Shown here: positions 42,516-51,058 of the stretch, piece by piece
Layout: every line of letters begins with the position of its first letter
Numbering within the stretch: the stretch's first letter is position 1
NCBI RefSeq assembly: GCF_013177735.1
Contig: NZ_WOEZ01000126.1
Location: 112,483-176,482, forward strand
DNA length: 64,000 nt
Source: Paraburkholderia elongata
GTDB lineage: Bacteria; Pseudomonadota; Gammaproteobacteria; Burkholderiales; Burkholderiaceae
Reading direction: 5' to 3'
Translations under genes and position numbers: made by a program
Notes under the pieces: generated by a model
What the model saw: the letters and a program-made list of their open reading frames with translations, nothing else
Databases searched by the model: none
What the model was told of the DNA's origin: nothing

Positions 42516-44663
42516 ATGACTATGTTCAATAAGATCGTCAAAGAATTTCAGTGGGGACAACATAAGGTTCGCCTCGAAACGGGCGAAATCGCTCGTCAGG
42601 CGGGCGGCGCGGTGATCGTCGACGTCGAAGACACCGTTGTGCTGGCTACAGTGGTCGGCGCCAAGACGGCCAAGCCGGGTCAGGATTTCTTCCCGCTGAC
42701 CGTCGATTACCTCGAAAAGACCTATGCCGCCGGCAAGATCCCGGGTGGCTTCTTCCGCCGCGAAGGCCGTCCGTCGGAAGGCGAAACGCTGATTTCGCGC
42801 CTGATCGATCGCCCGCTGCGCCCGCTGTTCCCGGAAGGCTTCTACAACGAAGTTCAGGTCGTGATCCACGTCCTGTCGCTGAACCCGGAAATCCCCGCTG
42901 ACATCCCCGCGCTGATCGGCGCGTCGGCGGCGCTCGCCGTCTCCGGCCTGCCGTTCAACGGCCCGGTCGGCGCAGCACGCGTGGCCTACATCAACAACGA
43001 ATACGTGTTGAACCCGACGCGTCCGCAAATGAAGGAATCGGCACTCGACTTGATCGTCGCCGGTACGGAACGCGCGGTGCTGATGGTGGAATCGGAAGCG
43101 CAGCAGCTGAGCGAAGAAGTGATGCTCGGCGGCGTGGTGTTCGGTCACGAGCAAATGCAGATCGCGATCGACGCGATCCATGAACTCGTGCGCGAAGGCG
43201 GCAAGCCGGAATGGGATTGGAAGCCGGCCGCCAAGAATGAGCCGCTGATTGCCCGCGTGTCGGAACTGGCGCAAGCCGATCTGCTCGCCGCTTATCAGAT
43301 TCGCGACAAGCAAGCTCGTTCGGCCAAGCTGAAGGAAGTCTACGCAGCGACGTCGGCCAAGCTGGAAGAAGAGGCAGCGGCTGCCGGCACGGTTGCAGCT
43401 GACAAGGCTAGCGTCGGCAATGTGCTGTTCGACATTGAAGCGAAGATCGTCCGTACGCAGATCCTGAACGGCGAGCCGCGTATCGACGGCCGCGACACGC
43501 GCACCGTGCGCCCGATCGAAATCCGTACCGGCGTGCTGCCGCGTACGCATGGCTCAGCCTTGTTCACGCGTGGCGAAACGCAAGCAATGGTGGTCGCAAC
43601 GCTGGGCACCAAGGGCGACGAGCAGAACATCGACGCGCTCGAAGGCGAGTACCGCGAACGCTTCATGCTCCACTACAACATGCCTCCGTTTGCGACCGGC
43701 GAAACGGGCCGCGTCGGTTCGCCGAAGCGCCGTGAAATCGGTCACGGCCGTCTGGCCAAGCGCGCGCTGGCTGCGTGCCTGCCGAGCGCCGACGAATTCG
43801 GCTACTCGATCCGCGTCGTTTCGGAAATCACCGAATCGAACGGTTCGTCGTCGATGGCTTCGGTGTGCGGCGGCTGCCTCGCACTGATGGACGCTGGCGT
43901 GCCGATGAAGGCGCACGTCGCCGGCATCGCCATGGGCCTGATCCTCGAAGGCAACAAGTTTGCCGTGCTGACCGACATTCTCGGCGACGAAGATCATCTC
44001 GGCGACATGGACTTCAAGGTGGCGGGTACCGAGCAAGGCGTGACTGCGCTGCAGATGGACATCAAGATCCAGGGCATCACCAAGGAAATCATGCAGGTCG
44101 CCCTCGCGCAAGCGAAGGAAGGCCGTATGCACATCCTCGGCAAGATGACCTCGGCTGTGTCGGGCGCGAACACGCAATTGTCGGAGTTCGCACCGCGCAT
44201 GATCACCATCAAGATCAATCCGGAAAAGATCCGCGACGTGATCGGCAAGGGTGGTTCGGTGATCCGCGCGCTGACCGAAGAAACCGGCACGACGATCGAT
44301 ATTTCGGACGACGGCGTCGTCACCATCGCCAGCACGAGCAGCGAAGGCATGGCCGAAGCGAAGAAGCGTATCGAGAACATCACGCTGGAAGTCGAAGTGG
44401 GTCAGGTGTACGAAGGCACCGTGCTCAAACTGCTCGATTTCGGCGCGATTGTGAACATTCTGCCGGGCAAGGACGGTCTGCTGCACATCTCCGAAATCGC
44501 CAACGAGCGTATCAAGGACATCAACGACTACCTGAAGGACGGCCAGCAAGTGAAGGTCAAGGTCATCCAGACGGACGAAAAGGGCCGCGTGCGTTTGTCG
44601 GCCAAGGCGTTGCTGAACGAGGCCTCGAACGGCGCGCCGCAAGGCGAACCGACGCCGCAGTAA
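42516..44663 (+). CDS. pnp: Polynucleotide phosphorylase
   Basis: A 715-residue 3'-5' exoribonuclease with two RNase PH-like domains (residues about 10-230 and 320-545), a KH domain (about 555-615; VIGKGGSVIRALTEETG) and an S1 domain (about 622-690; GTVLKLLDFGAIVNILPGKDGLLHIS). Phosphorolysis active-site segments such as FMLHYNMPPFATGE are intact. It degrades mRNA and matures RNAs as part of the degradosome. A strong terminator follows. Confidence 0.98.
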   Translation: MTMFNKIVKEFQWGQHKVRLETGEIARQAGGAVIVDVEDTVVLATVVGAKTAKPGQDFFPLTVDYLEKTYAAGKIPGGFFRREGRPSEGETLISRLIDRPLRPLFPEGFYNEVQVVIHVLSLNPEIPADIPALIGASAALAVSGLPFNGPVGAARVAYINNEYVLNPTRPQMKESALDLIVAGTERAVLMVESEAQQLSEEVMLGGVVFGHEQMQIAIDAIHELVREGGKPEWDWKPAAKNEPLIARVSELAQADLLAAYQIRDKQARSAKLKEVYAATSAKLEEEAAAAGTVAADKASVGNVLFDIEAKIVRTQILNGEPRIDGRDTRTVRPIEIRTGVLPRTHGSALFTRGETQAMVVATLGTKGDEQNIDALEGEYRERFMLHYNMPPFATGETGRVGSPKRREIGHGRLAKRALAACLPSADEFGYSIRVVSEITESNGSSSMASVCGGCLALMDAGVPMKAHVAGIAMGLILEGNKFAVLTDILGDEDHLGDMDFKVAGTEQGVTALQMDIKIQGITKEIMQVALAQAKEGRMHILGKMTSAVSGANTQLSEFAPRMITIKINPEKIRDVIGKGGSVIRALTEETGTTIDISDDGVVTIASTSSEGMAEAKKRIENITLEVEVGQVYEGTVLKLLDFGAIVNILPGKDGLLHISEIANERIKDINDYLKDGQQVKVKVIQTDEKGRVRLSAKALLNEASNGAPQGEPTPQ

Positions 44664-44678
44664 TGCGGTAGCAGGGCG

Positions 44679-44713
44679 ACGGCCGGCAGCGCGAATGCGT
44701 GCCGGCCGTTTTT
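44679..44713 (+). terminator. Intrinsic terminator after pnp
   Basis: ACGGCCGGCA (44679-44688) pairs perfectly with TGCCGGCCGT (44700-44709) around an 11-base loop, followed by TTTT. Confidence 0.88.
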
Positions 44714-44740
44714 CATGAGGGGTGCAGGGTGGATTGCGTT

Positions 44741-44800
44741 GCAAACAGGCAGAAGACGGCACAAGCAGGTGCAAGCGAGTGCAAACCGGCACAAACGGGT
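44741..44800 (+). repeat. Six degenerate 10-bp tandem repeats
   Basis: Six consecutive 10-base units (GCAAACAGGC, AGAAGACGGC, ACAAGCAGGT, GCAAGCGAGT, GCAAACCGGC, ACAAACGGGT) share the consensus RCAARCRGGY. The period equals one helical turn. They lie between the pnp terminator and the quinone reductase gene and could be a binding array. Confidence 0.6.
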
Positions 44801-44893
44801 ACTCTGTGTGCATGAAGCGTTTCGTCGGAGTTCAGACGATTTTCGCCACTTCGTGCCAGCAGGCAACGCAATCCAATCTTGGAGTTGACGCAG

Positions 44894-45910
44894 ATGAAAG
44901 CGATCGAAATCACCGAATTCGGCGCGCCGGAAGTCCTCAAGTTGGCGGAGCGGCCCATGCCGCAGCCGAAAGCGGGCGAGGTGCTGATCAAGGTGGCGGC
45001 ATCAGGCATCAATCGCCCGGACGTGTTCCAGCGCAAAGGCGGTTACGCGCCGCCGCCGGGTGCTTCGGACCTGCCTGGACTGGAGGTGGCGGGTGAGATC
45101 GTCGGCGGCACCATCGACGAAAAGAGCAACCCCTTCGGTCTGAAAGTGGGTGACCGCGTGTGTGCATTGCTCGCAGGTGGTGGTTACGCGGAATATGCGA
45201 CCGCGCCGCTGTTGCAGTGCCTGCCGGTGCCCGCTGGTTTGTCGGATGTCGAGGCGGCTTCGCTGCCGGAAACATTCTTCACGGTGTGGAGCAACGTGTT
45301 CGACCGTGCGCAACTCGGCAAGGGCGAAGGCGCGCCGAACGAGACGCTGCTGGTGCAGGGCGGTTCGAGCGGCATCGGTGTGACAGCGATCCAGATCGCG
45401 CATGCGTTGGGTTTTCGTGTGTTCGCCACGGCCGGATCGGATGAAAAGTGCCGCGCGTGCGAAGCGCTCGGCGCGGAGCGTGCGATCAACTACAAGACTG
45501 AGGATTTCGTCGAGGTCATCAAGTCGCTGACGAACGATCGCGGTGTCGACGTGATCCTCGACATGGTGGCGGGCAGCTACGTGCCCCGTGAGCTCACCGC
45601 GCTGGCCGACGGCGGCCGCATTGTGCTGATCGCCTTGCTGGGCGGCGCGAAAGCGGAGCTGAATCTGAATGAAGTGCTGCGCCGCCGTTTGACGGTGACG
45701 GGTTCGACGTTGCGTCCGCGCCCGATCGAGTTCAAGGCGAAGATCGCCGCGCAATTGAAAGAGCGCGTGTGGCCGCACCTCGAAGATGGCCGCATCAAGC
45801 CGGTCGTGCATCGTGTGTTTCCGGCCGCGCGGGCCGCTGAAGCGCACGCGCTGATGGAAAGCAGCACGCACGTCGGCAAGATCGTGCTGACTTGGGGTCA
45901 GGACGCTTGA
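44894..45910 (+). CDS. NAD(P)H quinone oxidoreductase, PIG3-like
   Basis: A 338-residue zinc-free medium-chain dehydrogenase/reductase resembling the TP53I3/PIG3 group. SGINRPDVFQRKGGYAPPPGASDLPGLE near residues 38-65 is the group's hallmark, and GGSSGIGVTAIQIAH near 150 binds NADPH. The start was chosen at MKAIEITEFG after GGAG; TTG codons upstream are less likely. It is the second quinone-reductase-like gene in the window (see 7540-8517), and lies between pnp and tpiA. Confidence 0.92.
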   Translation: MKAIEITEFGAPEVLKLAERPMPQPKAGEVLIKVAASGINRPDVFQRKGGYAPPPGASDLPGLEVAGEIVGGTIDEKSNPFGLKVGDRVCALLAGGGYAEYATAPLLQCLPVPAGLSDVEAASLPETFFTVWSNVFDRAQLGKGEGAPNETLLVQGGSSGIGVTAIQIAHALGFRVFATAGSDEKCRACEALGAERAINYKTEDFVEVIKSLTNDRGVDVILDMVAGSYVPRELTALADGGRIVLIALLGGAKAELNLNEVLRRRLTVTGSTLRPRPIEFKAKIAAQLKERVWPHLEDGRIKPVVHRVFPAARAAEAHALMESSTHVGKIVLTWGQDA

Positions 45911-45926
45911 CACGGTCGGTTTGACA

Positions 45927-45963
45927 GGGTCAGTTTGACCCGATCCACCCCAGGCAGTAAAAT
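45927..45963 (+). promoter_or_regulatory. tpiA promoter with palindrome over the -35
   Basis: TTGACC (45935-45940), 17 bases, TAAAAT (45958-45963) is a good promoter. The perfect inverted repeat GGGTCA-GTT-TGACCC (45927-45941) covers the -35, so a repressor could bind there. Transcription would begin near 45970. Confidence 0.65.
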
Positions 45964-46053
45964 TGCGCGTTTTGCGCACGCCGCATGAATCCGGAAGGCG
46001 GGCTGTGGGCGCAAACCAAGTCCGCCGCCAATTCAAGACGAGACGACGAGACG

Positions 46054-46833
46054 ATGTCGAAACAACGAGCCAAGCTGGTAGTCGGTAACTGGAAGATGCA
46101 CGGGCGCCTCGCCGAGAATGCGACGCTGTTGCAGGCGGTGGCGCAAGGTGCGGGCGAATTGCCGGCTGATGTGCGCGTCGGTGTCTGTGTGCCGTGTCCT
46201 TATCTCGCGCAGACTCAATCGTTGCTGGAAGGCAGCAAGGTCGTGTGGGGCGTGCAGGATGTCTCTGCATTCACGCATGGAGCCTATACCGGCGAAGTGG
46301 CAGCGCAGATGGTAGTGGATTTCGGCGCCACGCTCGCGATCGTTGGGCACTCGGAGCGCCGTGCTTACCATCGCGAAAGCGCAGAGTTGGTTGCGGTGAA
46401 GACGCAGCGTGCACTGGGAGCGGGTTTGACCCCGATCGTGTGTGTCGGCGAAACGCTCGAAGAGCGTGAAGCCGGTTCGACGGAGCAGGTGGTTGGCGCG
46501 CAACTGGATGAGGTGTTGGCGAAACTGTCGGTGGCGGATGCGGCACGCATCGTCGTCGCGTATGAGCCGGTCTGGGCGATCGGTACCGGCAAGAGCGCTA
46601 CGTCGGATCAGGCGCAGGCAGTGCATGCTTTCCTGCGTTCGCGTCTGGCGGCAAAAGGCGCGGCGGTGGCGGATGTGCCGTTGTTGTATGGCGGCAGTGT
46701 GAAGCCGGAAAATGCGGAAGAATTGTTCCGCGAGCCGGATATCGACGGCGGCCTGATCGGCGGTGCGTCGTTGAAAGACCAGGATTTCCTGGCGATCTGC
46801 AAGGCAGCGGGCGCGACGAGCGTCGCCGGTTAA
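46054..46833 (+). CDS. tpiA: Triosephosphate isomerase
   Basis: A 259-residue TIM-barrel enzyme interconverting dihydroxyacetone phosphate and glyceraldehyde 3-phosphate. Lys14 (VGNWKMHG), His99 (VGHSERR) and Glu171 (VVAYEPVWAIGTGK) form the catalytic set; the phosphate loop with LYGGSVKP and GGLIGGASL is intact. It precedes secG by 82 bases on the same strand, as in most Burkholderiaceae. Start ATG 46054; the upstream frame is not conserved. Confidence 0.97.
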   Translation: MSKQRAKLVVGNWKMHGRLAENATLLQAVAQGAGELPADVRVGVCVPCPYLAQTQSLLEGSKVVWGVQDVSAFTHGAYTGEVAAQMVVDFGATLAIVGHSERRAYHRESAELVAVKTQRALGAGLTPIVCVGETLEEREAGSTEQVVGAQLDEVLAKLSVADAARIVVAYEPVWAIGTGKSATSDQAQAVHAFLRSRLAAKGAAVADVPLLYGGSVKPENAEELFREPDIDGGLIGGASLKDQDFLAICKAAGATSVAG

Positions 46834-46915
46834 GCAGGGCGCCTTGGCGAGGATGACCCAATCCCGCGCGGCACACTTTGTGTGGCGCGGTTAAATAAAG
46901 ACTCAGGTGAGTGTG

Positions 46916-47293
46916 ATGCTGTATTTGAAAACATTGATTATCGTCGTTCAGCTGTTGTCGGCACTCGGGGTCATCGGCCTTGTCTTGCTGCAACACGGCA
47001 AAGGCGCCGATATGGGTGCTGCTTTCGGTAGCGGCGCATCGGGCAGCCTGTTCGGCGCGACCGGTTCGGCAAACTTTTTGTCGCGTACCACGGCCGTCCT
47101 CGCCGCCGTGTTTTTTGTAACGACTTTGACGCTCACGTACCTTGGCGCGTATCGTGCAAAACCGTCCGCAGGCTTGCTGGGCGCGGCTGTGACTGCGCCG
47201 GTCGTGGCTTCTGCTGCGTCCGCGCCGGCAGGCGGCTCGGCAGTATTGCCGGCGTCGGCCGCATCCGTCCCCGTTACAGACGTCCCGAAATAA
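46916..47293 (+). CDS. secG: Protein-export membrane protein SecG
   Basis: A 125-residue two-span inner-membrane protein that assists SecYE translocation. The first span (about 3-22) and the loop LLQHGKGADMGAAFGSGASGS then LFGATGSANFLSRT are diagnostic, with the second span at about 58-78. The Ala- and Ser-rich tail (about 85-125) is variable. The ATG at 46916 was picked because GGTGA lies 5 bases upstream; GTG codons at 46907 and 46913 are alternatives. Confidence 0.93.
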   Translation: MLYLKTLIIVVQLLSALGVIGLVLLQHGKGADMGAAFGSGASGSLFGATGSANFLSRTTAVLAAVFFVTTLTLTYLGAYRAKPSAGLLGAAVTAPVVASAASAPAGGSAVLPASAASVPVTDVPK

Positions 47294-47319
47294 ATTTTCG
47301 TTCAAAGTGCTTTTGTGCG

Positions 47320-47348
47320 TTGAACAAACTGTTTAGACCAGTTACAAT
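47320..47348 (+). promoter_or_regulatory. tRNA-Leu promoter
   Basis: TTGAAC, 17 bases, TACAAT, ending 57 bases before the tRNA. It would make a transcript of tRNA-Leu ending at the hairpin at 47501. Confidence 0.6.
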
Positions 47349-47405
47349 CTAAGTCTTGAAGCGATTCGCGGGTTTTATAAGTTGTTTTCCCGGATTGCAG
47401 TTAGT

Positions 47406-47490
47406 GCCGACGTGGTGAAATTGGTAGACACGCTATCTTGAGGGGGTAGTGGCGAAAGCTGTGCGAGTTCGAGTCTCGCCGTCGGCACCA
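47406..47490 (+). tRNA. tRNA-Leu (GAG)
   Basis: The acceptor stem GCCGACG (47406-47412) pairs with CGTCGGC (47480-47486), followed by A and an encoded CCA (47488-47490). The anticodon stem CTATC/GGTAG holds the loop TTGAGGG, anticodon GAG at 47440-47442, reading CUC and CUU leucine codons. A long variable arm (GTGGCGAAAGCTGTGC region) is typical of tRNA-Leu. The T-arm reads GAGTTCGAGTCTC. Confidence 0.98.
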
Positions 47491-47500
47491 AATGTTATCT

Positions 47501-47537
47501 AAATGCCAGCCGCTTGCTTCGCTTCGGCTGGCATTTT
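47501..47537 (+). terminator. Intrinsic terminator after tRNA-Leu
   Basis: AATGCCAGCCG (47502-47512) pairs with CGGCTGGCATT (47525-47535), with a 12-base loop, then TTTT overlapping. It separates the tRNA transcript from nuo. Confidence 0.85.
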
Positions 47538-47605
47538 CACTTCTGACGCGCGGCTTGCGTTGGGCTTGCGGCATGTGCATTGTCGAAGTGATTTCGCGTC
47601 AGGAG

Positions 47606-47614
47606 TGCTATGCT
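47606..47614 (+). promoter_or_regulatory. Candidate nuo promoter (extended -10)
   Basis: TGCTATGCT is an extended -10 pattern. It lies 38 bases upstream of nuoA. No clear -35 is seen at 17 bases. Confidence 0.45.
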
Positions 47615-47651
47615 CTTGGCGGCATTCAGAACCAACCGATAGAGGATAGTC

Positions 47652-48011
47652 TTGAACCTCGCAGCCTATTTCCCCGTCTTGTTGTTCCTCATTGTGGGCA
47701 CCGGTTTAGGCGTAGCACTGGTCAGCATTGGCAAGATCCTCGGTCCCAACAAGCCCGATACCGAGAAAAACGCACCATACGAGTGCGGCTTCGAAGCATT
47801 CGAAGATGCGCGCATGAAGTTCGATGTGCGCTACTACCTCGTCGCCATTCTCTTCATCATTTTCGACCTTGAAACCGCGTTCCTGTTCCCGTGGGGTGTG
47901 GCCCTGCGCGACATCGGCTGGCCTGGCTTCATGGCGATGATGATTTTCCTGCTCGAATTCCTGTTGGGCTTTGCCTATATCTGGAAGAAGGGCGGCCTCG
48001 ACTGGGAATGA
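47652..48011 (+). CDS. nuoA: NADH-quinone oxidoreductase subunit A
   Basis: A 119-residue three-span membrane subunit of complex I. PYECGFEAFEDARMKFDVRYYLVAILFIIFDLE is the NuoA core, ending with an aromatic and acidic tail (YIWKKGGLDWE). It begins with TTG, with AGAGGA 5 bases upstream. First of 14 genes in the order A to N. Its C-terminal domain contacts the quinone-site neighbourhood. Confidence 0.96.
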   Translation: MNLAAYFPVLLFLIVGTGLGVALVSIGKILGPNKPDTEKNAPYECGFEAFEDARMKFDVRYYLVAILFIIFDLETAFLFPWGVALRDIGWPGFMAMMIFLLEFLLGFAYIWKKGGLDWE

Positions 48012-48033
48012 TGGATTAATCGCCGGTTTGCGA

Positions 48034-48055
48034 GGGTGGCCAAGGCTTGCCACCC
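48034..48055 (+). other. Hairpin between nuoA and nuoB
   Basis: GGGTGGC pairs with GCCACCC around CAAGGCTT. There is no T-tract. It may protect or process the mRNA. It ends 19 bases before nuoB. Confidence 0.4.
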
Positions 48056-48074
48056 CGTCTGGAGTGGAAAGCAA

Positions 48075-48554
48075 ATGAGTATCGAAGGGGTCTTGAAGGA
48101 AGGGTTTGTCACCACTACGGCAGACAAACTGATCAACTGGACGCGCACCGGCTCGTTGTGGCCGATGACGTTCGGTCTCGCGTGCTGCGCGGTCGAGATG
48201 ATGCATGCGGGCGCTGCCCGTTATGACCTTGACCGTTTCGGCGTGGTGTTTCGTCCGAGTCCGCGTCAATCGGACGTGATGATCGTCGCCGGCACGCTGT
48301 GCAACAAGATGGCGCCGGCTCTGCGCAAGGTCTACGACCAGATGGCCGAGCCGCGCTGGGTGATTTCGATGGGCTCGTGCGCGAACGGCGGCGGCTACTA
48401 CCACTATTCCTATTCGGTAGTGCGCGGCTGCGATCGGATCGTGCCGGTCGACGTCTACGTGCCGGGTTGCCCGCCTACGGCGGAAGCGCTGGTGTACGGC
48501 GTGATCCAGCTGCAGGCCAAGATCCGTCGCACCAACACAATCGCCCGTCAATAA
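48075..48554 (+). CDS. nuoB: NADH-quinone oxidoreductase subunit B
   Basis: A 159-residue subunit that carries the N2 [4Fe-4S] cluster next to the quinone site. Cys37, Cys38 ([10 protein letters not shown]), Cys102 (GSCANGGG) and Cys132 (PGCPPT) are all present. It sits in the peripheral arm at the membrane interface. Start ATG 48075, the family N-terminus (MSIEGVL). Confidence 0.97.
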
Positions 48555-48575
48555 GGCCAACGCCTCCCCCACAAT

Positions 48576-49178
48576 ATGGCAAGCAAACTCGAGACCCTGA
48601 AAGCGAACCTCGAGGCGGCCTTTGGCGGCCTCCTGTTGAGCACCACCGAGGCAATCGGTGAGTTGACGATCGTCGTGAAGGCGAGCGACTACATCAACGT
48701 GGCAACGCGTCTACGCGACGATCGCTCGCTCGGCTTCGAGCAGCTGATGGATCTGTGCGGCGTCGATTATCAGACCTACGCCGATGGCGCATACGACGGT
48801 CCGCGTTTCGCGGCCGTTCTGCATTTGTTGTCGGTGCAGAACAACTGGCGTCTGCGTTTGCGCGTATTCGCACCGGACGACGAAGTGCCGATCGTCGCGT
48901 CAGTCGTCGATATCTGGAGTTCGGCCAACTGGTACGAGCGCGAAGCATTCGACCTGTACGGCATCGTCTTCGAAGGCCACCCGGACTTGCGCCGCATCCT
49001 GACCGACTACGGTTTCATTGGTCACCCGTTCCGTAAAGATTTCCCTGTCTCGGGTTACGTCGAAATGCGTTACGACCCGGAAGAGAAGCGCGTCGTCTAT
49101 CAGCCTGTGACGATCGAGCCGCGGGAAATCACGCCGCGCGTGATCCGCGAGGATCGCTATGGCGGTCTGAAACACTAA
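48576..49178 (+). CDS. nuoC: NADH-quinone oxidoreductase subunit C
   Basis: A 200-residue peripheral-arm subunit (30-kDa family). DIWSSANWYEREAFDLYGIVFEGHPDLRRILTDYGFIGHPFRKDFP is the family signature, followed by YDPEEKRVVYQPV. It is separate from nuoD here, unlike the fused NuoCD of E. coli. It follows nuoB by 21 bases. Confidence 0.97.
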   Translation: MASKLETLKANLEAAFGGLLLSTTEAIGELTIVVKASDYINVATRLRDDRSLGFEQLMDLCGVDYQTYADGAYDGPRFAAVLHLLSVQNNWRLRLRVFAPDDEVPIVASVVDIWSSANWYEREAFDLYGIVFEGHPDLRRILTDYGFIGHPFRKDFPVSGYVEMRYDPEEKRVVYQPVTIEPREITPRVIREDRYGGLKH

Positions 49179-49187
49179 GAGAACGCC

Positions 49188-50441
49188 ATGGCAGAGATCA
49201 AGAACTACACGCTCAACTTCGGCCCTCAGCATCCGGCGGCGCACGGTGTGCTGCGCCTCGTGCTCGAACTCGACGGCGAAGTCATCCAGCGCGCCGATCC
49301 GCACATCGGTCTGCTGCATCGCGCGACCGAAAAGCTCGCGGAAACCAAAACCTTCATCCAGTCCGTGCCGTATATGGACCGCCTCGACTACGTGTCGATG
49401 ATGGTCAACGAACACGGCTACGTGATGGCGATTGAAAAGCTGCTCGGCATCGAAGTGCCGGTGCGCGCGCAGTACATCCGCGTCATGTTCGATGAAATCA
49501 CACGGGTGCTGAACCACCTGATGTGGATCGGCGCACACGCGCTCGACGTCGGCGCGATGGCGGTGTTTCTGTATGCGTTCCGCGAACGCGAAGACCTGAT
49601 GGACGTGTATGAAGCGGTATCCGGCGCACGGATGCACGCGGCTTACTATCGTCCGGGTGGCGTGTATCGCGATCTGCCTGACGCAATGCCGCAATACAAG
49701 GCGTCGAAGATTCGCAATGCGAAGGCATTGTCGAAGATGAACGAGAACCGTCAAGGTTCGCTGCTCGACTTCATCGACGATTTCTTTACGCGTTTCCCGA
49801 AGTGCGTCGACGAATACGAAACGCTGCTTACCGACAACCGGATCTGGAAGCAACGTCTGGTCGGTATCGGTGTGGTCAGCCCGGAACGGGCGCTGAATCT
49901 CGGTATGACCGGCGCGATGTTGCGCGGCTCGGGTATCGAGTGGGATTTGCGCAAGAAGCAGCCGTACGAAGTTTACGACAAGATGGATTTCGACATTCCG
50001 GTCGGCGTTAATGGCGATTGCTATGACCGATATCTGGTTCGCGTCGAAGAAATGCGCCAATCCACGCGGATTGTGAAACAGTGCATTGAGTGGCTGCGTA
50101 AGAATCCAGGCCCGGTGATGATCGACAATCACAAGATTGCGCCGCCGTCGCGTGTCGGCATGAAGTCGAACATGGAAGAGCTGATTCACCACTTCAAGCT
50201 CTTCAGTGAAGGCTTCCACGTACCGGAAGGCGAAGCGTACGCTGCTGTCGAGCATCCAAAGGGCGAGTTCGGTATCTACCTGATCTCGGACGGCGCGAAC
50301 AAGCCGTATCGTCTGAAGATTCGCGCACCGGGCTATGCGCACCTGTCCACGCTCGATGAAATGGCGCGCGGTCACATGATCGCCGACGCTGTGACGATCA
50401 TCGGTACGCAGGACATCGTGTTCGGCGAAGTGGATCGCTAG
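49188..50441 (+). CDS. nuoD: NADH-quinone oxidoreductase subunit D
   Basis: A 417-residue 49-kDa subunit that forms much of the quinone-binding cavity. FGPQHPAAHGVLRLVLELDGE at residues 11-31 contains the quinone-binding His and is characteristic. It has no iron-sulphur cluster. It starts 9 bases after nuoC; the C-terminal VFGEVDR matches the family end. Confidence 0.97.
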   Translation: MAEIKNYTLNFGPQHPAAHGVLRLVLELDGEVIQRADPHIGLLHRATEKLAETKTFIQSVPYMDRLDYVSMMVNEHGYVMAIEKLLGIEVPVRAQYIRVMFDEITRVLNHLMWIGAHALDVGAMAVFLYAFREREDLMDVYEAVSGARMHAAYYRPGGVYRDLPDAMPQYKASKIRNAKALSKMNENRQGSLLDFIDDFFTRFPKCVDEYETLLTDNRIWKQRLVGIGVVSPERALNLGMTGAMLRGSGIEWDLRKKQPYEVYDKMDFDIPVGVNGDCYDRYLVRVEEMRQSTRIVKQCIEWLRKNPGPVMIDNHKIAPPSRVGMKSNMEELIHHFKLFSEGFHVPEGEAYAAVEHPKGEFGIYLISDGANKPYRLKIRAPGYAHLSTLDEMARGHMIADAVTIIGTQDIVFGEVDR

Positions 50442-50572
50442 GACGTATTCATCGGCGCGCGTCTTCAGATTGCACCGAAGCACGCGTCAAGCAAAGGAAC
50501 GCCGGGTCTGTCGCAGCATGATGTGAGCGACGGGTTTTCGTTCGGTAGGAATTGAAAGAGTCGTGTCTGAAA

Positions 50573-51058
50573 ATGATCTCAGCTGAAGGCCTGAAAGAAA
50601 TCGATCGTGCGATCGCGAAGTATCCCGCCGATCAGAAACAGTCCGCCGTGATGTCGGCGCTGGCTACTGCTCAGGAAGAGCATGGCTGGCTGTCGCCCGA
50701 ACTCATGCAGTTCGTTGCGGACTATCTCGGCATGCCGGCGGTCGCCGTGCAGGAGGTGGCTACCTTCTACACGATGTACGAGACCTCGCCGGTCGGCGAG
50801 TACAAGATCACCCTCTGCACGAACCTGCCGTGCCAGCTCGGCCCGGACGGCGGCTCTGACAGCGCCGCTGAATATCTGAAGCAGAAGCTCGGCATCGACT
50901 TCGGTGAAACCACGGCTGACGGCAAGTTCACCTTGAAAGAAGGTGAGTGCATGGGTTCGTGCGGCGATGCGCCGGTGATGCTGGTGAACAACCATCGCAT
51001 GTGCAGCTTCATGAGCCGCGCGAAGATCGACCAGCTGCTCGAGGAACTTTCGAAATGA
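50573..51058 (+). CDS. nuoE: NADH-quinone oxidoreductase subunit E
   Basis: A 161-residue 24-kDa subunit holding the N1a [2Fe-2S] cluster. Cys82, Cys87, Cys126 and Cys130 (CTNLPC and CMGSC) are the ligands. The thioredoxin-like domain begins near residue 70. The start ATG 50573 agrees with family members (MISAEGL); a TTG at 50552 is possible. Its stop overlaps the start of nuoF in ATGA. Confidence 0.96.
   Translation: MISAEGLKEIDRAIAKYPADQKQSAVMSALATAQEEHGWLSPELMQFVADYLGMPAVAVQEVATFYTMYETSPVGEYKITLCTNLPCQLGPDGGSDSAAEYLKQKLGIDFGETTADGKFTLKEGECMGSCGDAPVMLVNNHRMCSFMSRAKIDQLLEELSK

Noticed and set aside
45921..45926. TTGACA as the tpiA -35
   Set aside because: No -10 lies 16-18 bases downstream; the next TTGACC (45935) pairs with TAAAAT at exactly 17 bases.
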